This document shows positions 6,024 to 12,415 of a stretch of 20,037 nt of DNA, in pieces (within the stretch, counting starts at the first letter, position 1; each line of letters opens with the position of its first letter). A program made the position numbers and the translations under genes. The stretch spans positions 1 through 20,037 of the forward strand of contig DATKDF010000126.1 of the NCBI GenBank assembly GCA_035512795.1. The letters run 5' to 3'. This DNA comes from DATKDF01 sp035512795 (lineage in GTDB: Bacteria > Acidobacteriota > Vicinamibacteria > Vicinamibacterales > SCN-69-37). The notes under the pieces are model-generated. The model saw nothing but the letters and a program-made list of their open reading frames with translations. It was not told the origin of the DNA and did not search any database.

Positions 6024-7898
6024 TCACGAGACGTGCGCCCGAAGCCACCGCTCGGCACTCAACAGGTAGAACCGTGCCGCGAGTGCCTCGAATGACAACC
6101 CGGACCAGGGTTCCGAATGCCGCGCCAGAGCATCGGGGTCCACGATGCCGAGCTCGGGCAGCACGTCGAACGACGATGTCGCCGAGGCCGCCTCCAGCGA
6201 CCCCCTGAGCCGCGCGAGTTTCGCGGCCTGGAGGTCTGACGGATAGTCCTTCCGCTGGTTGTCCAGGCCGAGTCCCGGCAGGCGGCGGGCCACGACGGGC
6301 CTCAGGAGTCCCTTGTAGCGATCGCCGAACACAAGGGTGTCGGGTGCGATTCGGTTCAGGAACGACACGAGTGCCCGATCGTGATACGGGCTGAGCAGAC
6401 GCAGCCTGCAGGCCCGTTCGATGTGGAACGCGTTCTCGTTCTCGTGATGGAGGTACGGATTGTCGAGCGTCTTGAGCGAATGCCGGTAGTAGCTGGCCGG
6501 CCGCTTCCCTGCAGGCGACAGGTCCGGCGTACGGCGTGCCAGCAACCGGTCGAGCACCTCGGCCCGCAGGCCGGGCTCCGGACAGAGCCAGGCGGGCAAG
6601 CGGCGTTCCCATTGGCGCCGGTGATAGCGGGCCTTGCTCACCGGGGCGAGCCTGGCCCAGCGACTGGTGAGGATCGGGCGGAGGCCGCCAGCCCAGAGGA
6701 GCCTTCGTGCCGCGCTGGCCCATGACGCCCCACCGGTCGCAACATCAGCCTCGAGAAAACGCAGGAGGCGTGAGACGGCAAGACGGCGCATGAGGTCTGC
6801 CGCGTGCGCGTCGGCGACGCCGAGCCAGTTGTCGCCCCCGGCTCCGGTAAGCAGCACATGCAGGCCTTCATCGGCGGTGCGTCTATAGAAGCGGGTGTAG
6901 GCGCCGACCCACCAGATCCGTGTCGGCGCCGGCAACTCGGGCGTGATTGCGAGCGACGCCTCCACTTCGTCGTCGTCGCGCAGCCACTCGCGCGTCGTGC
7001 TAATGAGATGCCGCATGCCCAGCGCGTCGCTGACGGCCGACTGCATGCGCTCCTCACCCGTGAGCGGGCCGCCCGCACGCGCCGACACGGCGGTGAAGGG
7101 CTTCCGGCCCGGACCGCCCAGGACGTCCACTGCCAGGGCGGCAACCGTGACTGAATCCACGCCGCCGCTGAGCATGATGCCCTGAGGGTCGAGGGCCATC
7201 CGCCGCTCGACGGCCGCGACCAGTGCCGGCTCAAAGCGCTCGTGGACCTCAGCCGCCCGCAACCACGGCTCGTCGTCGCCCGGCATGGGTTCCCAGTACT
7301 GATGACGGTTGATCCGGCGGGTGTCATCGACTTCGAGAAACTGGCCGGGCGGCAGGCGGGCCACGTCTTCAAAGAACGTCTCACCGCGATCCGGCCAGAA
7401 GAGGAGCGCTCCGAGCGCCAGTGAGTGCCGGTTGGCACGTCGCGACCGGGCACGCGCGGCTACTTTCAGCACGTTGGCCCCAAACCAGAAGCGCGAGCCG
7501 TCGTCGCAATAAAACACGGGGTGGCGGCCAAGCGCGTCATGGCCGACGAGCAGACGGCCGGTTGCGGCGTTCCAGACGGCCAGCAGGAAGCACCCGTCCA
7601 ACCGGTCGTAGACCTCGCGTCCCCAGCGGGCACAGGCCGCCGCCGCCAGTTCGGCATCGCCGGCCGACGACGGTGCATCCAGTTCGCGTGTGAGCCGTGC
7701 GCGGTCGTAAAGGTAGCCGTCGAAAATCACGGTCTGGAGACCAGGCCCGTGCCGGACGAACTCCGCACCGCCAGGCCCCGACGTCGTCAGGACGTCAGGC
7801 TCACCGGACGAGCCATGGCGTGCCGTCCTCGCCTGAACGGGATCGAACCCCGCACACCACTGCGGCAGGTCGAACGCGGTCTCGAGAGCCGTCGTCAC
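6024..7898 (-). CDS. Asparagine-synthetase-like macrolactam synthetase (lasso cyclase, C protein)
   Basis: Lasso cyclases adenylate an Asp/Glu side chain of the core peptide and join it to the new N-terminus. They descend from asparagine synthetase B. This 624-residue protein has the same two-domain layout. The N-terminal glutaminase-like domain (about 1-200) includes DGCFLLAVWNAATGRLLVGHD but lacks the catalytic Cys2 (it begins MTTALETAF), as expected for cyclases that do not use glutamine. The synthetase domain has the PP-loop IMLSGGVDS (ATP pyrophosphate binding, 241-249) and TGAGGDNWLG (351-360), where true asparagine synthetases have GxDE; here Asn replaces the Glu. The GTG start overlaps the PqqD-like stop as GTGA, so translation is coupled. 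The precursor follows 145 bases downstream. A plain asparagine synthetase is unlikely given the missing Cys and the neighbours. Confidence 0.88.
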   Translation of the reverse strand: MTTALETAFDLPQWCAGFDPVQARTARHGSSGEPDVLTTSGPGGAEFVRHGPGLQTVIFDGYLYDRARLTRELDAPSSAGDAELAAAACARWGREVYDRLDGCFLLAVWNAATGRLLVGHDALGRHPVFYCDDGSRFWFGANVLKVAARARSRRANRHSLALGALLFWPDRGETFFEDVARLPPGQFLEVDDTRRINRHQYWEPMPGDDEPWLRAAEVHERFEPALVAAVERRMALDPQGIMLSGGVDSVTVAALAVDVLGGPGRKPFTAVSARAGGPLTGEERMQSAVSDALGMRHLISTTREWLRDDDEVEASLAITPELPAPTRIWWVGAYTRFYRRTADEGLHVLLTGAGGDNWLGVADAHAADLMRRLAVSRLLRFLEADVATGGASWASAARRLLWAGGLRPILTSRWARLAPVSKARYHRRQWERRLPAWLCPEPGLRAEVLDRLLARRTPDLSPAGKRPASYYRHSLKTLDNPYLHHENENAFHIERACRLRLLSPYHDRALVSFLNRIAPDTLVFGDRYKGLLRPVVARRLPGLGLDNQRKDYPSDLQAAKLARLRGSLEAASATSSFDVLPELGIVDPDALARHSEPWSGLSFEALAARFYLLSAERWLRAHVS

Positions 7899-8194
7899 GA
7901 CGCGGCGTCAGTCCCTTCAAACAGCACGACGAGCCGACGCGCCTCGAGTTCCTCGACCAGCGAGACGACGTCCTGCTCGATCTCGAGCATGTCAGCGTCG
8001 AATTCACCGCCGAGCTCGGCGACGATCTCGGCCACCGCGACCTCCGACTGGATGCACTCGGCCACGCGCGCCCCGACTCGATTGAGCGCGAACACCGTCT
8101 CGTCGTCGAGCTTGAGAAGCAGCGCCTCGTCGCCGATGACCTGCAACACGACATCGGGCGCCAGGCGGACACGGGATTGACGGATATCAGGCAT
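7895..8194 (-). CDS. PqqD-like RiPP recognition element, copy 1 (lasso B1-type)
   Basis: A 99-residue protein with the PqqD/RRE fold. Three N-terminal strands (SRVRLAPDVVLQVIGDEALL), a FALNRVGARVAECI helix start and a C-terminal helical part ending DVVSLVEELEARRLVVLF match the family. Such proteins bind the precursor leader and deliver it to the protease and cyclase. The chosen start is ATG at 8194, which overlaps the methyltransferase stop by eight bases and fits family length; the longer open frame to 8305 is Arg/Pro-rich and lies inside the methyltransferase gene. The stop overlaps the cyclase start (GTGA), so this copy is probably made in step with the cyclase. Confidence 0.85.
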   Translation of the reverse strand: MPDIRQSRVRLAPDVVLQVIGDEALLLKLDDETVFALNRVGARVAECIQSEVAVAEIVAELGGEFDADMLEIEQDVVSLVEELEARRLVVLFEGTDAAS

Positions 8195-9308
8195 AGCGCC
8201 TCGAGACAGCCTGCACGAGCCGGAGCGCCTCGTCGGCGGTGGGCACCTGCGCAGGAAAGCGTGCGTGGATCTCACGGGCAATGGTCTCGATCGTCCGGGT
8301 GCCATCGCAGGCGGTCAGGATCGCCACGACGGCCTGCGCCATGCCCGATGGCGGCGGACGAAAATCGGGCGCGGCATACGCCAGGGCCGTCTCCGAGAGC
8401 GGCATCGACAGGAGGGTCGAGTGACTCCGTCCTCCCTGCTCGGCCGTCATCCGCCACGCCCAGTCCCCTCGGGGCTCCCGGTCAAGACCAAGCGTCACCG
8501 TTTCCCCCTCCCTGAGTCTTATCGGCGGATCGACCGGCAGGAACGCGGGCGCCCAATGGAGCGGGGCTTCGCGGGGCGAGGTCGACAGCCAGCGGTCGGC
8601 CAGCCGCATGCGAAACCAACCCACCCAGCCATGGCAGAGTCCGCTCTGCCGGACCTCACAGGACACGGCGGTGTGGACCGCGAGCTGCGAGTCGCGACCG
8701 AAGTCGTACGCCTGGAGGTCCACCGGATCGGCGAGCCACTCCGCTTCGCCGATCTCCTTCGATCGGTAGAAGATGGTATTGGCGGCGTAGGCCCGGGCCG
8801 GCGACAGGTCGACCGCCTGCTCAGGGATGGACCAGGCCGCGATCTCGCGGTCGTGGAGTGCCGGAGCCGAGACCGGGACGACTTCCATGACGGCTTCGGA
8901 CGGCAGCATCTGCCCCCCGGGCTTGAGCGCGCGGTCACGTGCGAGCAGAAGCAGGTCGCCCAGGTCCTCGGTCAGGAGGAAATTTCCGGTCAGCGCCGAC
9001 ACGATGATGTCGACCGGCTCGGGCAGGGCGACCTGCTGCATCCGGCCCTGCAGGCAGACGACCCGTGAGGCCAGCCCATTAGCCTGGACGATCTCACGCG
9101 TGACGGCCATGACGTCTTCCGGCTCCACCAGGTAGACGCGACGCGCGCCCAGTCGTGCCGCCATCAGTCCCAGGATCCCCGTGCCGGCGCCCGGATCGAG
9201 CACGACACTCTCGGGGGTGACGACGGCCTCGAGGGCCCTGGCATACGCGCGGTTGCGCGAGTGGTCGAGCGCCATCGACCGCTGGCCTGCGATGCTGCCG
9301 TAACTCAT
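8187..9308 (-). CDS. PRMT/L11-MTase-like SAM methyltransferase with PqqD-like C-terminal tail
   Basis: The first ~150 residues form a class I SAM-binding domain of the protein arginine methyltransferase type: MSYGSIAGQRSMALDHSR, then motif I VLDPGAGTGILGLMAAR (37-53) and the ribose-binding acid in YLVEPED (Glu62). The PRMT double-Glu hairpin would lie in IIVSALTGNFLLTED; its second acid is present but the first Glu appears to be Ala. The middle is a PRMT-like beta-barrel region. The last ~50 residues (VVAILTACDGTRTIETIARE through LVQAVSRRYA) resemble the second half of a PqqD domain. The start ATG at 9308 overlaps the B2 stop as ATGA; a GTG at 9332 is less likely. Its place among the lasso genes suggests peptide tailoring by methylation, perhaps of a side chain or the C-terminus. 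Target and chemistry are unproven; an L11-type methyltransferase label is also possible. Confidence 0.82.
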   Translation of the reverse strand: MSYGSIAGQRSMALDHSRNRAYARALEAVVTPESVVLDPGAGTGILGLMAARLGARRVYLVEPEDVMAVTREIVQANGLASRVVCLQGRMQQVALPEPVDIIVSALTGNFLLTEDLGDLLLLARDRALKPGGQMLPSEAVMEVVPVSAPALHDREIAAWSIPEQAVDLSPARAYAANTIFYRSKEIGEAEWLADPVDLQAYDFGRDSQLAVHTAVSCEVRQSGLCHGWVGWFRMRLADRWLSTSPREAPLHWAPAFLPVDPPIRLREGETVTLGLDREPRGDWAWRMTAEQGGRSHSTLLSMPLSETALAYAAPDFRPPPSGMAQAVVAILTACDGTRTIETIAREIHARFPAQVPTADEALRLVQAVSRRYA

Positions 9309-9778
9309 GCCCGCCGGCCGATCGTCGTCCACGACAGCGGAATGTAGTCACGTTGCACGCTGCCCTCGTCGTTGATCACGACGCCGTCGTGCTCCACCCA
9401 GGCGTGGGCCTCGAGCCCCGCCGCCGTCGGCCGCGCGCCCAGGACGACCGCGACTGGCACGCCGCGCCGCCGGCACAGGTACCAGAGCACGAGCGACCGC
9501 TTCAGACAGGTGTGGCCCGGCAGGCCGTGGCGTGCCGCCGTGTCGACCAGACGAGCCAGCCGCACGGCGACCGCCTGCCCATCAGCAGGTGCGCCCGTTC
9601 GCGATTCCGACCGCCGGGCCAGCCAGTCGTGTACCCGTCGCACGCCGGCGACGCGCATAGCGACAGCGACCGCCCACAGCCAGAACACCGCCTGGACGGC
9701 CTGCCACCGATCCGCAGCCGGCAAGCGGAGAAGCCGCCGCCAGCGCGACTGGCTGGAACCCTGCTCAGGCGTCGGCAC
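9305..9778 (-). CDS. Lasso peptide B2-type leader protease (transglutaminase-like, PF13471 type)
   Basis: B2 proteins cut the leader from the precursor with a Cys-His-Asp triad in a transglutaminase-like fold. The 157-residue protein has the three signature segments: HTCLKRSLVLWYLCRRRGVP (Cys91), EAHAWVEHDG (His125, Asp131) and the VINDEG strand. The N-terminal half has a hydrophobic helix (about 30-45: AVFWLWAVAVAMRVAG), common in this family. The start is the GTG at 9778, overlapping the PqqD-like copy 2 stop by 14 bases; the stop overlaps the methyltransferase ATG (ATGA). In lasso systems B1 and B2 work as a pair, and the adjacent PqqD copy 2 is the natural partner. Confidence 0.92.
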   Translation of the reverse strand: MPTPEQGSSQSRWRRLLRLPAADRWQAVQAVFWLWAVAVAMRVAGVRRVHDWLARRSESRTGAPADGQAVAVRLARLVDTAARHGLPGHTCLKRSLVLWYLCRRRGVPVAVVLGARPTAAGLEAHAWVEHDGVVINDEGSVQRDYIPLSWTTIGRRA

Positions 9779-10058
9779 GTGTCAACTCCACGAGGCCTCG
9801 CTCTTCGAGCCGCTCAATGAGCGTCACGAGGTCCTTCCGCACGAGATCGACGTCAGCATCGAACTCGGCCACGAGCGCATCGAGGGCCGCCTGGACTGAC
9901 GAGGTCGACGTCAGGTGCGTCCAGGCCTGCGTCCCGATCGCATCCAGCGAAAAATAGCGCCCCGAGCTCGTGTCGAGAAGTACCGTCGACCTGTCGACGA
10001 CCCGCGAGACAATCCCGGGTCGTGGGGCGATCCGCGTTTCGGTCAGGGGCCAGCGCAT
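9765..10058 (-). CDS. PqqD-like RiPP recognition element, copy 2 (lasso B1-type)
   Basis: A 97-residue PqqD/RRE protein: N-terminal strands TETRIAPRPGIVSRVVDRST, the family GRYFSLDAIGTQAWTHL segment (strand, then helix), and the C-terminal helix DLVTLIERLEERGLVEL. Start ATG at 10058; the open frame continues to 10169 across the nucleotidyltransferase gene but looks non-coding there. It directly precedes and overlaps the B2 protease, the usual B1-B2 order, so it is the better B1 candidate of the two copies. Between it and copy 1 little is identical beyond the fold pattern, which suggests old divergence or different partners rather than recent duplication. Confidence 0.88.
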   Translation of the reverse strand: MRWPLTETRIAPRPGIVSRVVDRSTVLLDTSSGRYFSLDAIGTQAWTHLTSTSSVQAALDALVAEFDADVDLVRKDLVTLIERLEERGLVELTRADA

Positions 10059-10070
10059 GATGGGCAACCT

Positions 10071-10100
10071 ACTCTGTCGAGCCGCCTTCGGCAGTGTCAA
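10071..10100 (-). promoter_or_regulatory. Possible sigma-70 type promoter before the PqqD-B2-MT-PqqD-cyclase block
   Basis: The minus strand has a perfect -35 TTGACA (10095-10100) and, 18 bases on, CAGAGT (10071-10076), a weak -10 keeping the second A and final T. It lies in the 44-base gap after the nucleotidyltransferase gene. The predicted transcription start would leave only a few bases before the ATG at 10058, so a near-leaderless mRNA would result. Confidence 0.3.
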
Positions 10101-10102
10101 GC

Positions 10103-11233
10103 TCACGTCCGAGACGATCCACCGAACCACTTGCGGGCGCCACGGACCGCCCGCAGCGCGTAGAGCCACGGCAAGGGCTTTCCGCTTTCGGGTGCGTAGA
10201 CCTCACGCATATAGGCGGCCGGAGGCAGGACGTGAGCCCGCATCGTGCGCCAGCGGGCGCGCCAGGTCGGCAGAGCCCGCAGATCATCGAACACCACCTG
10301 TGCGTGCGGCCTTCTCGTCTGCAGGTACCGGGCGGTGACCTCGCGGCGCCCCGGCGCGGACAGCACCGTGTCGGGGACGGCGGTTCCGAACGCCGTCACT
10401 GCGCGGGTCAGGCTCGCGCGGCAGACCGCCGACACCCCGCGGGCCTCCGCCTCGATGGCGAACCGGCGCCACAGATCTTCGTCGAACGACCCGGCCAGAA
10501 GGTGCAGGTCGTACAGCCAGATCAGCCGGTCATCGTCGAAGTGATGAGCAACCCGATGGACACACGCGACCAGCATGGCGTGCAGCGGCCCCAGGCCGCG
10601 CGCATGTGGCCCGAGCAACGGCACGGCGATCGACGCGGCGTGGAGCTCGCCGAACTCTCCCAGGTGCTCGAACACGGCCGGGTTGACCAGTCGCCAGTGA
10701 AGGTCGATGACGACCGGTTGCCCTCCCATCGTGAGGCGGCTGTACGGCCGCTGATGGAGTACCCCTTCGGTTCCGGCCTGGATGTCAGGGATGTACCCGA
10801 GGTCGACCAGAACCTGATGAGCGTGCTCGACATCGGCGGGCCGCACGAGCACGTCGGCGTCGAGCCGTGGGCGCAGGTCGGAACGCTCGTAGTGGGTGAA
10901 GGCCAGTTCGCTTCCCTTGAAGAGGAGCGCGTCGATTCCCGACCCGGCCAACCCCGCGATGGCCGCGCCGAGCGCGGCCTCGTCGGCCAGGTCGGCCGCC
11001 ACGCGCGCCGGGGCGCCATCGGTCAGGGCTGCCCGAAGGGCTGGCGGCACATCGGGATCGTCGGTCGCACGCGCCGCCAGGAGCGGCCGAACACCATGGC
11101 GCTCCGCCGCGCGAACCAGGGCCGCCACGTCCCGTGCGGCCGGCTGGTGCCAGGCGCCGGGCACGCGCCGGAGGACGGCCGTGAGTACCGTTTGTCGATC
11201 GTCGAGGGACATGGGGACACGCCGTACGGCCAT
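10103..11233 (-). CDS. NTP_transf_5 family nucleotidyltransferase (PF14907-like)
   Basis: The 376-residue protein carries the nucleotidyltransferase signature LLFKGSEL (Lys106, Gly107, Ser108) followed by RPRLDADVLV (Asp125-x-Asp127, metal site), then VVIDLHWRL, where the third acid of the fold is expected. The rest is helical. This family is often found in lasso-like RiPP clusters and in exopolysaccharide clusters, but its substrate is not established; transfer of a nucleotide to the peptide, a protein or a sugar is possible. ATG 11233 is used; ATG 11212 is an alternative; neither has a clear RBS. It lies 26 bases after the PilZ stop and 44 bases before PqqD copy 2, so it is probably in one operon with both. 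Confidence 0.82.
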   Translation of the reverse strand: MAVRRVPMSLDDRQTVLTAVLRRVPGAWHQPAARDVAALVRAAERHGVRPLLAARATDDPDVPPALRAALTDGAPARVAADLADEAALGAAIAGLAGSGIDALLFKGSELAFTHYERSDLRPRLDADVLVRPADVEHAHQVLVDLGYIPDIQAGTEGVLHQRPYSRLTMGGQPVVIDLHWRLVNPAVFEHLGEFGELHAASIAVPLLGPHARGLGPLHAMLVACVHRVAHHFDDDRLIWLYDLHLLAGSFDEDLWRRFAIEAEARGVSAVCRASLTRAVTAFGTAVPDTVLSAPGRREVTARYLQTRRPHAQVVFDDLRALPTWRARWRTMRAHVLPPAAYMREVYAPESGKPLPWLYALRAVRGARKWFGGSSRT

Positions 11234-11259
11234 CAGCCGGGCGCGGGCGGGCGGAGACG

Positions 11260-11586
11260 CTAGCCTAGCGTGCTGACGATGGCGCCGACGCCCTGGTCGG
11301 CCGCCTCGTCATCGATGAACTCAAACCCGGTCAGGTAGCGGGGGCTCGTGCGGGCCTCGACGAGCTGCGAGTGCCGCGCCTGGGCGACGACCGACACGCG
11401 GGCACCGTCGCCGAGAAACAGGTCGAACTGATGAATGGCGTCGACCGGGAACGGAATGTCCGAGAGAACCGACATCCCGCCGAGGCTCAGTTCACGAATC
11501 TCGACGTCTGCGTCGAGTGCCACGAGCCGGCCGTGCAGCCGGCCCAGGATCCGGGCGCGCGGGGCGCGTCGGCGTTCAGAAGACAT
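11260..11586 (-). CDS. PilZ domain protein (candidate c-di-GMP receptor)
   Basis: A single-domain 108-residue PilZ protein. The c-di-GMP binding motif RxxxR is seen at Arg6-Arg10 (RRAPR). The second motif, [D/N]xSxxG, appears as ELSLGG (Glu32, Ser34, Gly37), with Glu in place of the usual Asp/Asn. The barrel continues to the ARTSPRYLTGFEFI strand near the end. PilZ proteins commonly control polysaccharide synthesis, motility or transcription on binding c-di-GMP. It starts 14 bases after the DUF5658-like stop, so the two genes are co-transcribed, and it stands between the polysaccharide genes and the peptide genes. Whether the Glu32 variant still binds the nucleotide cannot be told from sequence. 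Confidence 0.85.
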   Translation of the reverse strand: MSSERRRAPRARILGRLHGRLVALDADVEIRELSLGGMSVLSDIPFPVDAIHQFDLFLGDGARVSVVAQARHSQLVEARTSPRYLTGFEFIDDEAADQGVGAIVSTLG

Positions 11587-11600
11587 ACGCGCCCGGGCGG

Positions 11601-12155
11601 CTACCGGAGCCGCGCGGCCACCTTGTAGTTGTGATGGGCCACCAGGCCATACGCAACGTTGATGGCCACGAGGGTCGCGACAGCCGCCACCCTGTTGCGC
11701 TTGGCCAGGCGACGGGCCGCGAAGATCGAGCTAGCCGCCACGGCGCCTTTGACAACGACAAACGCGGCCTTGTTGCCGGTGAGTCCGGAGAGCATCGGGT
11801 TGGTCTCGACACCGCCCCGGTCGAGCGCCCGCAGCGTGGAGTGGACGTCGAGCGCCTGCATGATGGCCGTCGTGGCATAGAGCGAGGTGAGCACGGCCGA
11901 ATCGCTGCCACGGTCGAGGCGGCGATACGGCTCGACGATGGGCACCGCCACCTGGATTTCCGGCACGACGGCATCGTCAGGCGCTGCAGGGAGATTCGCC
12001 TCCGGCACGCGTGGGACGACGATGGGCGCGAGCATCGAGGCCGGCACGAAGGCCAGGCGGGAGTCGCCGCTGAGCTCCTGCGCCAGTGCGTAACGCACGA
12101 CACCGGGAGCCATGATGAAGAACAGAAACGCAATGACGACCGCTCGACGCTCCAT
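11601..12155 (-). CDS. DUF5658-like membrane protein with signal sequence
   Basis: A 184-residue protein of unknown function. Residues 1-26 look like a signal peptide (ATG then ERR, a hydrophobic stretch and ALAQ). A Pro/Val-rich linker follows. From about residue 86 there are three hydrophobic segments, the first with ATTAIMQALDVHSTLRAL followed by GGVETNPML, then AAFVVVKGAVAASSIFAA and VAAVATLVAINVAYGLVA. The pattern of an Asp-containing helix followed by a (G)xxExNP motif is like DUF5658, a small integral membrane family; this match is by eye. It is the first gene after a sigma-54 type promoter, has an AGG six bases before its ATG, and lies 14 bases before the PilZ gene. The function in peptide or polysaccharide production is unknown. 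Confidence 0.7.
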   Translation of the reverse strand: MERRAVVIAFLFFIMAPGVVRYALAQELSGDSRLAFVPASMLAPIVVPRVPEANLPAAPDDAVVPEIQVAVPIVEPYRRLDRGSDSAVLTSLYATTAIMQALDVHSTLRALDRGGVETNPMLSGLTGNKAAFVVVKGAVAASSIFAARRLAKRNRVAAVATLVAINVAYGLVAHHNYKVAARLR

Positions 12156-12171
12156 AACCAGCCTGCTTTCC

Positions 12172-12186
12172 GGTCTGTGTCAGACC
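12172..12186. repeat. Perfect inverted repeat in the leader of the DUF5658-like gene
   Basis: GGTCTG and CAGACC are separated by TGT. It falls between the predicted sigma-54 transcription start (near 12192) and the ATG at 12155, so it could form a small RNA hairpin just upstream of the RBS or be a protein site. Confidence 0.4.
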
Positions 12187-12202
12187 TTCCGGCAGTAGAT
12201 GG

Positions 12203-12218
12203 GGCAAGCGATGTGCCA
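12203..12218 (-). promoter_or_regulatory. Sigma-54 type (-24/-12) promoter
   Basis: The minus strand reads TGGCACATCGCTTGCC, against the consensus TGGCACGNNNNTTGCW. The invariant GG and GC are exactly 10 bases apart, and eleven of the twelve informative positions apart from the last match. It lies about 50 bases upstream of the ATG at 12155, leaving a leader of roughly 37 bases. It would drive the DUF5658-like, PilZ and nucleotidyltransferase genes, and by read-through the peptide genes. Sigma-54 promoters need an enhancer-binding protein and ATP. Confidence 0.65.
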
Positions 12219-12378
12219 CACCTGGCGTCACGCGCATCCGGTGAATCCGAAGGAAATCCTGGTGGTGTCGTCGATCCCGGCGATCCGGATCGGGGAGCCG
12301 GTAACGGTCCTGGCTCCGCGTTGACGGATTCGTGGTCGGCACGCCTCACGACCGGGCGGTTACGCCGTCCGAACAGGA

Positions 12379-12394
12379 GTGTCATCGACGTCAC
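12379..12394. promoter_or_regulatory. Imperfect palindrome, possible enhancer site
   Basis: GTGTCATCGACGTCAC is a 16-base imperfect palindrome (12 of 16 positions symmetric around TCGA). It is about 160 bases upstream of the -24/-12 promoter, a typical distance for an activator site. The remaining sequence of this 260-base gap (12156-12415) shows no gene or other recognisable element. Confidence 0.3.
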
Positions 12395-12415
12395 AATTCT
12401 GATCGGCCACACGGC

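Noticed and set aside
5879..6058. Longer precursor form starting at 6058
   Set aside because: The extra 60 residues look non-coding, overlap the cyclase end, and the strong RBS precedes ATG 5878.
6024..7898. Ordinary glutamine-dependent asparagine synthetase
   Set aside because: No N-terminal MCG catalytic Cys and the gene is locked between PqqD-like and precursor genes.
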